64,000 bases of DNA from JAIBJN01 sp963825255 (GTDB lineage: Bacteria; Actinomycetota; Thermoleophilia; Gaiellales; Gaiellaceae), in the NCBI GenBank assembly GCA_963825255.1, contig CAWGSF010000009.1, positions 868,001 to 932,000 of the forward strand, read 5' to 3'. The first letter of the stretch is position 1, and the number at the start of each line of letters is the position of its first letter. The notes beneath the pieces are model-generated. The model was not told the DNA's origin. It searched no databases and saw only the letters and a list, made by a program, of their open reading frames with translations. Both the position numbers and the translations under genes were made by a program. Shown one piece after another: positions 7,939 to 15,597 of this stretch.

Positions 7939-9667
7939 CTAGCGGAGGACGACGAAGGCGTCGACCGGGGCCTGCCGCGGCCTTGCCGTCGGACGGACGG
8001 CGATCGAGTGCCGGCCGGACCTCCGCCAGCTCTTCGAGAAGACGACCGCGCGACGTCCCGAGATCGGCGAGTAGAGGCTCACCGTTCGCGCGTACCGGCC
8101 GTCGACGAAGACGCGCGCCCGCCCTCCGGTCGGCCCCGTCCGGGAGACCCAGGCGACCCCGCGGCCCCGGAACGATCAGCCGGGCGACCGAGCGGCGGCG
8201 TCCTGCCGACGTCTCGTGGCTCGCCGTGGCGAGGGCCCTGTGCCGGTGGCGCCACCGGCCCCCGTAGGCGATCCGGGAGCTCCGGTCCTCGAGCACGCGC
8301 ACGCCGAACGACGGTCCGAACGCCGCCGGGCTCGCGTTGCCGGCGGCGTCGTAGGCATGCACGAGGAACCGGTAGTCCCGCCCTCGCCGGAGCTCGAGCA
8401 CGGCCACGGTGGAAGACGGGTTGGGCACCGGCACGAACTCCCAAGGGCGGCCGTCGACGCTCTTCCAGAGCCAGAAGCCGACGGCGTCGGCGTCCCGCGA
8501 CGACCATCGCAGGCGGACGGGCACGCGCCCTCCGCCGAGGGCGCCCACGACCTTCGGCCTCGGGCCGGTGGGCCGGGGAGCCGTCCCGTCGGGGACGCTC
8601 GCCGGCCCGTCCGCCGTCAGGAAGCTGCTCGCGGCGACGTTCCAGTGCGTGGCGAGGTAGCTCCCCGCCGGCGGGTCGGTGTGGAAGTAGTCGTCGTGGG
8701 CGCAGTCGAGGAGCCGCTCGTGGAAGGGTGGGCAGACCGTCCTGAGCGCGACCTGGCTGCCGTGCGCCCACACGAGCCCGTCGAGCACGCCGTCGTCGTC
8801 GTAGCAGAGCGCGTCCGCGTCGTCGGTGCAGTGGTAGTTGTCGTTGGCGTTCGGGGCGCTCGGCTGCACGCCGCCGAGGAGGTGCGCGAGCTCGTGCGCC
8901 TCGATCGACGGGTTGATCCCGCCCCAGCAGCCGCGGTCGATCCGCGCGACCATGCCCGGCAGGCCGTCCCCGTTGTTCGCGTTCCCCTGCGACGGCGAGT
9001 CGTCGGGCTTGACCGTCGCAAGCCCGCAGAAGACGTATGCGTCCACCCAGACGAGGTACTTGCGGTCGGGGCGGTCGAACCCCTGGGCGGCCAGCTCGGA
9101 GGCCGTCCCGGCGAGGCTGGCGACGCCCGCGGGCGTGAGCGTCGCCGTCGCGACGTCGAGCGTGCAGTCCGGGTCGGTGACGAAGCGGACGTGGCGCACG
9201 CCGCCGGTCTCGGCGGCGCTGTCGTTGAACACGGTGTCGACGACCCCCGCCCAGAGCCGGATGAACGGTGCGATCTCGTCGTGGTTGTCGCTCCCCTCCG
9301 CGGGATAGGCGTAGACGGCCTGGACGCGGTTGCCGCCGACGCCGTCGCCGGTGCAGAGGGCTGCGCGCCCGACCGCGGCGCTCGGGCCGGCCGCGCCGGT
9401 CGTGGACGCCGCGAGGTCGCGGACCATCCGCCGGAGGCGGACGTCGCGTCCGGGCGGCGCGGCATCCGGGCCGTGCGTGCAGCCGAGGCGGCCGCCGGGG
9501 AGGGCGAGCTCGAAGGCCGTCGTGCAAGGACCGTCCTCGTGAGCGCGTTCGAGGCCGCGGTAGAGGAGCCCGCGGGCGGGGTCCGGTGTCGCGCGCGCAG
9601 GCGAGTGCGCGGACGCGGAGCCCGCGACCGTCAGGAAGACGAGAATGATTGCGGCGCTGACCTTCAT
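7939..9667 (-). CDS. Secreted zinc-metallopeptidase-like protein with fibronectin-type domain (one frameshift)
   Basis: Starts with a signal peptide (AAIILVFLTVAGSASA). The mid-protein motif EAHELAHLLGG fits a zincin HExxH site, and its cysteines (CTLDV, FCGLAT, GCWGG, CTDDADALC) suggest an exported disulfide-bonded domain. A fibronectin-III-like segment follows (VRLRWSSRDADAVGFWLWKS, YRFLVHAYDAAGNASP), then a C-terminal beta domain (RVFVDGRYARTVSLYS) ending in DAFVVLR. The printed frame runs off in the last 80 codons; skipping one G near 8160 restores that C-terminus and a stop at 7939-7941. The substrate is unknown and the family was not identified beyond the zincin motif. Confidence 0.65.
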
Positions 9668-9812
9668 CCCTGGCCCGGGAGCCCGTTGGCGTCCAGGGAT
9701 TCGGCCGCCCGGCCGGCGGCCGGGATCCCTCGTTCGAGGGCCGATCTCGTCTCGGCGATGCGCTCAGCGACGAGTTCTGTCGCACTTTGCGGGGTTCGTC
9801 CGCCCCGGGTGC

Positions 9813-9840
9813 TTGTATTCGCCGCGCGACCCGGTTAGAA
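9813..9840 (+). promoter_or_regulatory. Promoter of the first LPFTG gene
   Basis: TTGTAT (9813-9818), 16-bp spacer, TTAGAA (9835-9840). The second LPFTG gene has the matching arrangement TTGTTT-16-TAATGA, supporting both. Confidence 0.6.
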
Positions 9841-9847
9841 ACGTCGC

Positions 9848-9921
9848 GGGAGGCTCTCTTCCGACTGCTGCGGCATGGGCGGAGAGGGAGAACAACACCA
9901 GTCGAAGGAGAGAACAGAGGG
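9848..9921 (+). ncRNA. Candidate leader RNA, copy 1
   Basis: The 5' leader between promoter and ATG is conserved with that of the second LPFTG gene: GGGAGGCTC, CTGCTGCGGCA, GGGAGA, then AGTCGAAGG and a purine-rich ribosome-binding stretch. The 5' CGACTG can pair with the 3' CAGTCG. I could not match it to glycine, c-di-GMP or c-di-AMP riboswitch signatures. It could be a common 5' UTR inherited by gene duplication or a regulatory RNA. Confidence 0.45.
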
Positions 9922-10608
9922 ATGAAGAGACTTCTCGTAGCGGTCGCGGCCGCGCTTGCGGCCCTTGCGGTCGCGGCCCCCGCGAGCGCGCACAACACGT
10001 CGGCGACGATCGACTGCGTCAATCAAACGCTGACGGTGACGTACACGTACACGCAATTCGAGGCTGGTGCGACTTCGACGTCGACCGAGACGGTGACGGT
10101 CAACGGGAACGTCGTCTACGGCCCGACCGACTGGGTGTTCACGACAGCGTTCAGCCAGCACACACCTGTCTCGACGCCCTTCACAGGTGTCGCAAACGTG
10201 GTCGCGTCCTGGGACGTCAACACCACCGACAACTTCCACGAAAAGGACAGCACGAGCAAGCAGGTCGACTGCGGTGGTGAGACGACCACCGGCGGCACGA
10301 CCGGCGAGACCACGGGTCAGACCACCGGCGAGACGACGGGTCAGACCACCGGCGAGACGACCGGTGAGACGACCGGCGCCACGACGGGCGAGACCACCGG
10401 TGGCGGCACGACCGGCGGCGGCACGACGGGCAGCGGCGGCGTCATCGGCGCCACGACCGGCGGCACCACCGGCGGCTCGCCGGGTGCCGAGACCGGCGGC
10501 GAGCTCCCCTTCACGGGCCTCCCGGTCTGGATCCCTGTCCTGCTGGCCTTCGCCCTGCTCGTGAGCGGCGGGTTCCTCCTGCGGCGCAAGCGGGACGACG
10601 TCTCGTAG
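9922..10608 (+). CDS. LPFTG surface protein with Thr-Gly-rich repeat stalk
   Basis: A 228-residue exported protein. The signal peptide (LLVAVAAALAALAVAAPASA) is followed by a beta-type head of about 95 residues (NTSATIDCVNQTLTVTYTY, TETVTVNG, DWVFTTAF) with two cysteines, then a stalk of TTGET/TTGQT repeats (about residues 117-190), the sorting motif LPFTG, a membrane helix and RRKRDD. Sortases cut between T and G of such motifs and attach the protein to the cell wall; the sortase at 13.4 kb is the likely enzyme. The head resembles no domain I can name. It is a paralogue of the next gene in signal peptide, stalk and anchor but not in head. Confidence 0.8.
   Translation: MKRLLVAVAAALAALAVAAPASAHNTSATIDCVNQTLTVTYTYTQFEAGATSTSTETVTVNGNVVYGPTDWVFTTAFSQHTPVSTPFTGVANVVASWDVNTTDNFHEKDSTSKQVDCGGETTTGGTTGETTGQTTGETTGQTTGETTGETTGATTGETTGGGTTGGGTTGSGGVIGATTGGTTGGSPGAETGGELPFTGLPVWIPVLLAFALLVSGGFLLRRKRDDVS
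10267..10490 (+). repeat. Tandem repeats coding for the TTGET/TTGGT stalk
   Basis: Degenerate units of ACCACCGGCGAGACG and ACGACGGGTCAGACC type, 12-15 bp long. Such tracts can change copy number by slippage, altering stalk length. Confidence 0.8.
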
Positions 10609-10630
10609 GCACTGCGACGATCGACGTTGA

Positions 10631-10656
10631 CACGGGGCGGCGCGAGCCGCCCCGTG
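10631..10656 (+). terminator. Hairpin after the first LPFTG gene
   Basis: CACGGGGCGG (10631-10640) pairs perfectly with CCGCCCCGTG (10647-10656) around a 6-nt loop, 22 bp after the stop. No T-run. A near-identical hairpin follows the second LPFTG gene. Confidence 0.6.
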
Positions 10657-10749
10657 CGTCTTCCGGTGGCATCCCTCGATCGGGGGACGGGCGCCTACCC
10701 CTTGTGGTGGTCCGTGGTCGCCGTTCGCGGGGGATCGGCGCGCGCGCGG

Positions 10750-10777
10750 TTGTTTTTCCCTTTCTCCCTGCTAATGA
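10750..10777 (+). promoter_or_regulatory. Promoter of the second LPFTG gene
   Basis: TTGTTT (10750-10755), 16-bp spacer, TAATGA (10772-10777), matching the promoter layout of the first LPFTG gene. Confidence 0.6.
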
Positions 10778-10784
10778 GCGACTA

Positions 10785-10857
10785 GGGAGGCTCCCTTCGG
10801 CTGCTGCGGCAACTCGGCGGACAGGGAGATCACACCGAGTCGAAGGGGAGAAGTGGG
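10785..10857 (+). ncRNA. Candidate leader RNA, copy 2
   Basis: Shares GGGAGGCTC, CTGCTGCGGCA, CGGA, AGGGAGA and AGTCGAAGG with copy 1. Here CCCTTCG pairs with CGAAGGG and ACTCGG with CCGAGT, giving a two-part closing stem around a purine-rich loop, next to the ribosome-binding site GGGGAGAAGTGGG. Candidate cis-regulatory RNA. Confidence 0.45.
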
Positions 10858-11469
10858 ATGAAGCGACTGTTCGTTCTCGTCGCGGCGGCGCTGGCGGTGC
10901 TGGCACTCTCCGCGACACCTGCGGTTGCACACGGGTCGCACGACGACCACGGGTGCAAGGACGACCTGGGCGCCTCGTACGGCGGCGGCTGGAACCACTG
11001 CGACGACGAGCCCGACTGCCCGCAACTTGGCGCGAGCTCGTGGGGCGGCGGGGGCTGGGACGACTGCGAGGAGCCCGACTGCCCGGAGCTGGGCGCCAGC
11101 TCGTGGGGTCACAAGCATGACGACTGCGAGGGCACGACCACCGGCGGCGACACGACGACAGGGGGAGACACCACCGGCGGAGACACGACCACCGGTGGCG
11201 ACACCACGACCGGCGGGGACACCACGACGGGGGGAGACACGACCACCGGCGGTGACACCACGACCACCGGCGGTGACACCACCACCGGCGGCGGGGGCAC
11301 GACCGGCGGGGGAGTCAGCGGCAACACGACCGGCGGCGACCCGAGCGCAGGCACGGGCGGGACGCTCCCGTTCACCGGCCTCCCGGTCTGGATGCCCATC
11401 CTCCTCGCCTTCGCGCTCCTCGCGAGCGGCGGGTTCCTCCTGCGCCGCAAGCGCGACGAGGTCGCGTAG
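10858..11469 (+). CDS. LPFTG surface protein with Cys/His/Asp-rich head
   Basis: A 203-residue exported protein. The signal peptide ends at AVA-HG. The short head is rich in H, D, C, W and G and is built of about three tandem units of some 21 residues (LGASSWGGGGWDDCEEPDCP type), with paired cysteines in CxxEPDC. A GGDTTT stalk, LPFTG, a membrane helix and RRKRDE follow. The His/Asp/Cys composition suggests metal binding or disulfide cross-links; this is inference. The anchor is nearly identical to that of the preceding gene, so the pair arose by duplication with head replacement. A strong hairpin follows. Confidence 0.8.
   Translation: MKRLFVLVAAALAVLALSATPAVAHGSHDDHGCKDDLGASYGGGWNHCDDEPDCPQLGASSWGGGGWDDCEEPDCPELGASSWGHKHDDCEGTTTGGDTTTGGDTTGGDTTTGGDTTTGGDTTTGGDTTTGGDTTTTGGDTTTGGGGTTGGGVSGNTTGGDPSAGTGGTLPFTGLPVWMPILLAFALLASGGFLLRRKRDEVA
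11137..11335 (+). repeat. Tandem repeats coding for the GGDTTT stalk
   Basis: Units of GGCGGCGACACCACGACC type, repeated about ten times with synonymous variation. Confidence 0.8.
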
Positions 11470-11495
11470 CGACGAGGGTCGAGCTCGGAACGACA

Positions 11496-11520
11496 CGGGG
11501 CGGCCTCAAGGGCCGCCCCG
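11496..11520 (+). terminator. Hairpin after the second LPFTG gene
   Basis: CGGGGCGGCC (11496-11505) pairs with GGCCGCCCCG (11511-11520) over a 5-nt loop, 26 bp after the stop; a short TTC follows. Confidence 0.65.
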
Positions 11521-11561
11521 TTCGCGAGGTCCCGAGGGCGCGCGTGTATAAGGGGTCCGGC

Positions 11562-12101
11562 GTGCAAGAACGGCTCGAGGCGAGCCGCGCCGGCCGCGCG
11601 GCGATCAGCGTGTTCATCGTCGTCACGCTCGTGAGCGTCGTCGTCTGGAACCTCCCGTCGTCGGCGATCAAGGACGACGCGATCGCCTACGCCGGGCCGT
11701 ACATCCGCGCTGCGGGCCTGAACCAGAACTGGGGCGTCTTCTCGCCCGACCCGCGGCGCAACACCCTCTATCTCGTCGCCCGCGTGCGGTACGCCGACGG
11801 GAGCGAGGAGGTCGTCTCGCCGCCCCACGGCGGACGGCTGGTCGGCGGCTACTGGGACTACCGCTGGCGCAAGTGGACGGAGTGGACGACCTCCGACGAC
11901 CACCAGGAGCTCTGGCAGCCCGCGGCCGCCTGGTTCGCGCGCCGCGCGCGCGCCGAGGGCCGCAACCCGGTCAGCGTGACGCTCGTCCGCCAGTGGCAGG
12001 ACCTGCTGCCGCCGGGGGCCGGCCCGAGCCGGGGGCCGTGGCAGGAGTACGCCTACTACACGTACGACGTTCCCGGGGCGCAGGAGACGGAGCCGCGATG
12101 A
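11562..12101 (+). CDS. DUF5819-like single-pass membrane protein
   Basis: A 179-residue protein with one N-terminal membrane helix (ISVFIVVTLVSVVVWNLP) and an exposed domain with QNWGVFSPDPRRNT, YADGSEEVV and WDYRWRKWTEW. This pattern and the downstream HTTM and DCC1 genes match the DUF5819 family, which commonly sits next to HTTM proteins; function unknown. I chose the GTG at 11562 because TATAAG at 11547-11552 lies 9 bases before it, implying a leaderless start; the GTG at 11544 would put the -10 inside the gene. Its stop overlaps the next start by 4 bp. Confidence 0.65.
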   Translation: MQERLEASRAGRAAISVFIVVTLVSVVVWNLPSSAIKDDAIAYAGPYIRAAGLNQNWGVFSPDPRRNTLYLVARVRYADGSEEVVSPPHGGRLVGGYWDYRWRKWTEWTTSDDHQELWQPAAAWFARRARAEGRNPVSVTLVRQWQDLLPPGAGPSRGPWQEYAYYTYDVPGAQETEPR

Positions 12102-13045
12102 CGAGGGCGGTCGCAGCCTGGGAGCGCTTCTGGTTCAGGGACGTGGAGACGTCGACGCTCGCCCTCTTCCGGATCGCCTTCGGGATCGTCGTCGTCGGCT
12201 GGACGATCTCGCTCGCCCCGGCGCTGTACTCCTTCTTCACCGACGACGGCATCGCTCCCGGGGATCCCGACAACGGCTCGGGGGCGTGGGGGTTGCTCCA
12301 GCTCGACTCGAGCCCCACGGCCGTCACGCTGCTCTACCTGTTCCTGCTCGTCGGGAGCCTGTGCCTCCTGGTCGGATTCAGGACGCGGCTCGCCGCCGTC
12401 GTGGTCTTCGTGTGCCTCGTCTCGTTCGCGCGCCGCGACCCCTGGGTCCTGAACTCCGGCGACCTGCTGATCTTCGTACTCGCCTTCTACCTCATGCTCG
12501 CGCCGTCGGGCGCGGCGCTCTCCGTCGACCGGTGGCTCGGGTCGAGGCGCCGGTTCTGGGAGTTCCCGCGGCGATCGATCTGGCCGCTCCGGCTGATCCA
12601 GGTCCAGGTGAGCCTGCTGTACTTCTTCGCCGTCTGGGCGAAGGTCCGGGGCACCACGTGGAACGACGGGACCGCCGTCTCGTACGCGTTCCGGCTCGAG
12701 GACCTCGAGCGGTTCCCGGTCCCGGGCTTCCTCACCGACACCCTCGTCCTCGTGAACCTGCTGACGTACGGGACTCTGGCCGTCGAGCTGGCGCTCGCGA
12801 TCCTCGTGTGGAACGGCAAGCTGCGCCCGTGGGTGCTTCTCCTGGGCGTCGGGCTCCATCTCGGGATCGACTACGCGGTGCGCGTGGGCTTCTTCAGCTT
12901 CGCCGCTCTCGTCGCCTACATCGCCTTCCTGCCGCCCGAGACGGTGAGCAGCTGGGTGGTCCGGGTGCGGGACCGGATGGCGCGGAGCCGACTCGCCTGG
13001 CTCGTCCCCCGGGTCGACCCCGTCGAGCCCGGAGGGCATCCGTGA
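12098..13045 (+). CDS. HTTM-domain membrane protein (vitamin-K carboxylase-like fold)
   Basis: A 315-residue multi-pass membrane protein. It opens with the family signature WERFWFRDVETSTLALFRI, followed by hydrophobic segments (GIVVVGWTISLAPALYSFF, LLYLFLLVGSLCLLVGF, LIFVLAFYLMLAPSG, VSLLYFFAVWAKV) and late segments including LLLGVGLHLGIDY. HTTM proteins share a fold with gamma-glutamyl carboxylase, but bacterial members are mostly uncharacterised. It sits between DUF5819 and DCC1 genes with 4-bp overlaps on both sides, so the three are probably translated together with the sortase. Confidence 0.8.
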   Translation: MTRAVAAWERFWFRDVETSTLALFRIAFGIVVVGWTISLAPALYSFFTDDGIAPGDPDNGSGAWGLLQLDSSPTAVTLLYLFLLVGSLCLLVGFRTRLAAVVVFVCLVSFARRDPWVLNSGDLLIFVLAFYLMLAPSGAALSVDRWLGSRRRFWEFPRRSIWPLRLIQVQVSLLYFFAVWAKVRGTTWNDGTAVSYAFRLEDLERFPVPGFLTDTLVLVNLLTYGTLAVELALAILVWNGKLRPWVLLLGVGLHLGIDYAVRVGFFSFAALVAYIAFLPPETVSSWVVRVRDRMARSRLAWLVPRVDPVEPGGHP

Positions 13046-13434
13046 GCGAGGCCGTCATCCTCTACGACGCCGACTGCGGCTTCTGCCGCTGGGCGGTGGG
13101 CAAGGTGTTGGCGTGGGACCGGGCGGGCAGGCTGCGCTCCTCGGCGCTCCAGGGCCCGGAGGCCGACCGGCTGCTCCCCGGGCTGGCGGCCGCGGAAAAA
13201 ATGGCATCCTGGCACCTCGTGATCGGCGGCCAGGTCCACTCCGGCGGCGCAGCCGCCGCACCGCTCCTCCGGCTCCTTCCCGGCGGGCGGCCGCTGGCGT
13301 CCGTGCTCGCGGCGTTCCCGGGCCTCACCGACCGCGCCTACCGGCTCGTAGCGCGCAACCGTGACGGCTTCGGCCGGCTCGCCGGAGCGAGGTGCGCCGT
13401 GGCTCCGCGACAACATGGGGACGGAGCATCGTGA
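13042..13434 (+). CDS. DCC1 (DUF393) thioredoxin-like protein
   Basis: A 130-residue protein with the DCC motif in ILYDADCGFCRWAV near the N-terminus and a redox-type CxxC (CGFC). DUF393 proteins are thiol-disulfide oxidoreductase-like and frequently neighbour HTTM genes. The GTG start at 13042 overlaps the HTTM stop, and its TGA overlaps the sortase GTG. No signal peptide; predicted cytosolic or membrane-associated. Confidence 0.75.
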   Translation: MSEAVILYDADCGFCRWAVGKVLAWDRAGRLRSSALQGPEADRLLPGLAAAEKMASWHLVIGGQVHSGGAAAAPLLRLLPGGRPLASVLAAFPGLTDRAYRLVARNRDGFGRLAGARCAVAPRQHGDGAS

Positions 13435-14150
13435 CCCGCAGGCGTGTCGGAGCGGTGCTCGCGGGGCTCGGCATCCTCGTGGCCGCCTACGCGGCCACGG
13501 TCCTCCTCTGGCGCGATCCGGCCACGGATCTCTATGCGCGCTGGAAGCAGCACACCCTCAGCGAGGAGCTCGACCAGACGTTCGCCGAGGAGCGGGGAGC
13601 GTTCGCCTCGCTGCAGATCCGCGACGAGAACTCGACTCAGACGTCTGCCAAGTTCGAGCGGATCGGGCTCGAGCAGCTCGCCGTCGCGCGCGCCGCGAAC
13701 GAGCTCCACGCGAGGCTCAAGCTGGGGAAGGCGCTGGGCCGGCTGAAGGTCCCGCGGCTGGGGTTGAACTCGGTGTTCGTGCACGGAACGCGCTGGGGGC
13801 CCGACCTCTCCCAGGGCCCCGGGCACTATCCGCAGACGTCCCTTCCCGGCGTCGGCAGGACGATGGCCATCGCCGGGCACCGGACCACCTTCGGCGCCCC
13901 GTTCCGGCACATCGACTCGCTGCGCAAGGGCGACCCGATCACCGTCTCGCTCCCGTACGCGACCTTCCACTACCGGGTGTTCCGCCACGAGGTCGTCGAC
14001 AACGAGGACTGGAGCATCATCCGCGACCGCGGCTTCGACACGCTGGTGCTCTCCGCCTGCCATCCGCTCTACAGCGCCGAGCAGCGCTGGGTCGTCTTCG
14101 CGCGCCTCGTCCGGGTCGATCCCGTCGGCGGGATGCCCTACGCCGCCTAA
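13431..14150 (+). CDS. Sortase (class D/E-like transpeptidase)
   Basis: A 239-residue sortase with an N-terminal signal anchor (VGAVLAGLGILVAAYAATVLLW), a spacer of about 85 residues and a C-terminal sortase barrel. The catalytic residues are visible: His in AIAGHRTTFG, Cys in LVLSACHP and Arg in QRWVVFARL. It should cleave LPxTG-like signals and attach proteins to peptidoglycan; the two LPFTG proteins 3-4 kb upstream are the obvious substrates. The GTG at 13431 overlaps the DCC1 stop (GTGA). Closest to housekeeping class E or D by its motif set; class is inferred. Confidence 0.88.
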   Translation: MTRRRVGAVLAGLGILVAAYAATVLLWRDPATDLYARWKQHTLSEELDQTFAEERGAFASLQIRDENSTQTSAKFERIGLEQLAVARAANELHARLKLGKALGRLKVPRLGLNSVFVHGTRWGPDLSQGPGHYPQTSLPGVGRTMAIAGHRTTFGAPFRHIDSLRKGDPITVSLPYATFHYRVFRHEVVDNEDWSIIRDRGFDTLVLSACHPLYSAEQRWVVFARLVRVDPVGGMPYAA

Positions 14151-14151
14151 A

Positions 14152-14307
14152 GAACCCCTTTCGAAATGAAGCACTGAGTCGCCGGGCCGCCCCGGACGGC
14201 GCGATCCTGCGTCCTCGGTCGCGCCCGTATTCTCGAGTGCGGGCACTCCCTGCGTCCTTGCCTCGCACACGCCCAGGACACCCCGGCGACGAGGCCTCAT
14301 TCCGAAA
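14152..14307 (-). ncRNA. Candidate structured RNA element, copy B
   Basis: Reverse-strand homologue of the element at 43162-43313. The ends pair: TTTCGGAATGAGGC (14307-14294) with GCTTCATTTCGAAA (14172-14159), 14 bp including two G-U pairs. Internal GCCTCG/CGAGGC, GTGCCCG/CGGGCGC and GCCGTC/GGCGGC hairpins are also kept. Compared with copy A many stem positions differ but stay paired. It lies just past the sortase stop, on the strand of the DNA glycosylase gene. No known RNA family was recognised. Confidence 0.6.
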
Positions 14308-14631
14308 TGAGTTCAGCCCCGCGGCGCAGACTAGCCCTCCGGCCAGTACCCGAACGAGCCGAACGGCGCTTTCCTGAAAGTCACGAACCTGCGCCTCTAG
14401 GGGAGAAGGCCATGAGGGGACACGCTCGGGCCGCCGCGCTCGTCGCGGTGAGCGAAAGGCCGTCGCGCCGGCTCCACCGGCGCGCTTCCGGGCGCGGGGA
14501 GGGCCGTCTGTGCGACCGAGCCGGGCAGCGACTCTCATCATCTCGTCCGTCGGGCTGGGGACGGGCGAGGCGCGGCCCGGGGGTAGCGTCTCTTCAGGCG
14601 GCGCCCCCGGGCAGGCGCATCGAGAGGCGGA
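14308..14631. other. Intergenic stretch with no recognised gene
   Basis: About 320 bp between the structured element and the end of the DNA glycosylase gene. Open frames on both strands here are Arg/Pro-rich without domain-like sequence. GC-rich inverted segments occur (for example GCCCGGCGGAGC...GCTCCGCCGGGC around 14644-14670, inside the glycosylase 3' end), but I see no RNA or promoter I can name. Confidence 0.4.
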
Positions 14632-15528
14632 TCAGCGGGCTACGCCCGGCGGAGCTGCTCCGCCGGGCCGCCCCGAGCTGCCGCTGAACAGCGGGCCGGC
14701 GCTCGCGAGCAGGTAGACACTCGCGAGCCCGGCCCACTCGTCGTAGCGCTCGAGGAGGTCGCGCGTGTCCTCGGGCTCGGCGCGCCTGCCGAGCAGCGAG
14801 GAGCAGAGCTTGAGGAGCCCGAGGTCGCCGACGAGGCCGCGCTCGAACCTCCCGAGGCCGTAGAGGGAGATCATCCCGGCCGACCACGGGCCCAGTCCCC
14901 GCTCGCGCTCGATGCGGGTGGCCGCAGCCGCCGTCTCGACCCGGTGCAGCTTCTCGACGTCCCACTCGCGCGAGACGCGGACGAGGGCGTTCGCCTTCCG
15001 TGCCACGAGCCCGTCTCGGGCCAGCCGGGCAGTGGACGACCCCCCGAACGTCGCCCGGGTCGGCGGCAGGAGGAGATCCTCCTCCGGTGCCCGCCTCGCG
15101 TGCGCCGTGAGAAGCCGGGCCTCGAGCAGGCGGGCGGTCCGTGCCTCGATCAGCTGGCCGCAGACCGCCTTCAGGAGCGCGTGCGTGACGGTCGCCGTCC
15201 TCAGCGGGCGGAGCCCGCGCAGGCGCCGGAGAGACGGTCCGAGCAACGGATCGTCCGCGAAGCGGCGCAGGAACGGCGCGTGGTCGTCGTCCGTCGCCAG
15301 GACGAAGCGCAGCTTGGGAAGGACGAGATCGGGGCTCGTGGACGAGATCGTGGCGGCCAGGCTCCCGTCCGCCCGCTGCCGGACTCTGGCGAGGGCCGGC
15401 TCGCCGTCCACCTCGAAGGCCATCGTCAGGACGCCGTCGCGGAACCGCCGGGTCGGGTCGCTTCTGAGCCGGGCCGAGAGCGCGAGCGAGTACGGCCGCC
15501 GGGGCTCGAGCGTCGTCTCGAAGGTCAC
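14632..15528 (-). CDS. DNA-3-methyladenine glycosylase II-like HhH-GPD protein
   Basis: A 298-residue HhH-GPD superfamily DNA glycosylase, AlkA type. After an N-terminal beta domain, the core shows LLKAVCGQLIEARTA, then the hairpin and catalytic loop GLGPWSAGMISLYGLGRFERG and VGDLGLLK, in which the Asp is the expected catalytic residue. AlkA-type enzymes excise alkylated bases. The start is the GTG at 15528. A palindrome of the dispersed 21-bp family lies 45 bp upstream, between it and the CAP gene on the same strand. Confidence 0.75.
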   Translation of the reverse strand: MTFETTLEPRRPYSLALSARLRSDPTRRFRDGVLTMAFEVDGEPALARVRQRADGSLAATISSTSPDLVLPKLRFVLATDDDHAPFLRRFADDPLLGPSLRRLRGLRPLRTATVTHALLKAVCGQLIEARTARLLEARLLTAHARRAPEEDLLLPPTRATFGGSSTARLARDGLVARKANALVRVSREWDVEKLHRVETAAAATRIERERGLGPWSAGMISLYGLGRFERGLVGDLGLLKLCSSLLGRRAEPEDTRDLLERYDEWAGLASVYLLASAGPLFSGSSGRPGGAAPPGVAR

Positions 15529-15572
15529 CGCCCTGAGCCTAGCGGCAGGGACGGCGCCCGGCCGAACGAGGG

Positions 15573-15593
15573 CAAGTAACAGACTGTTACTTG
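15573..15593. repeat. Dispersed palindrome, copy 3
   Basis: Perfect 10-bp arms CAAGTAACAG and CTGTTACTTG around an A, identical to the cores at 6342-6362 and 6499-6519. It lies 4 bp past the CAP-protein stop and 45 bp before the glycosylase start. Confidence 0.9.
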
Positions 15594-15597
15594 TCGG

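Noticed and set aside
9848..9921. Glycine, c-di-GMP-I or ydaO c-di-AMP riboswitch before the LPFTG gene
   Set aside because: The hallmark core sequences are missing; only generic purine-rich similarity remains.
10267..10490. CRISPR array
   Set aside because: The repeats are short, in frame, contiguous and coding for a Thr-Gly stalk; there are no unique spacers or cas genes.
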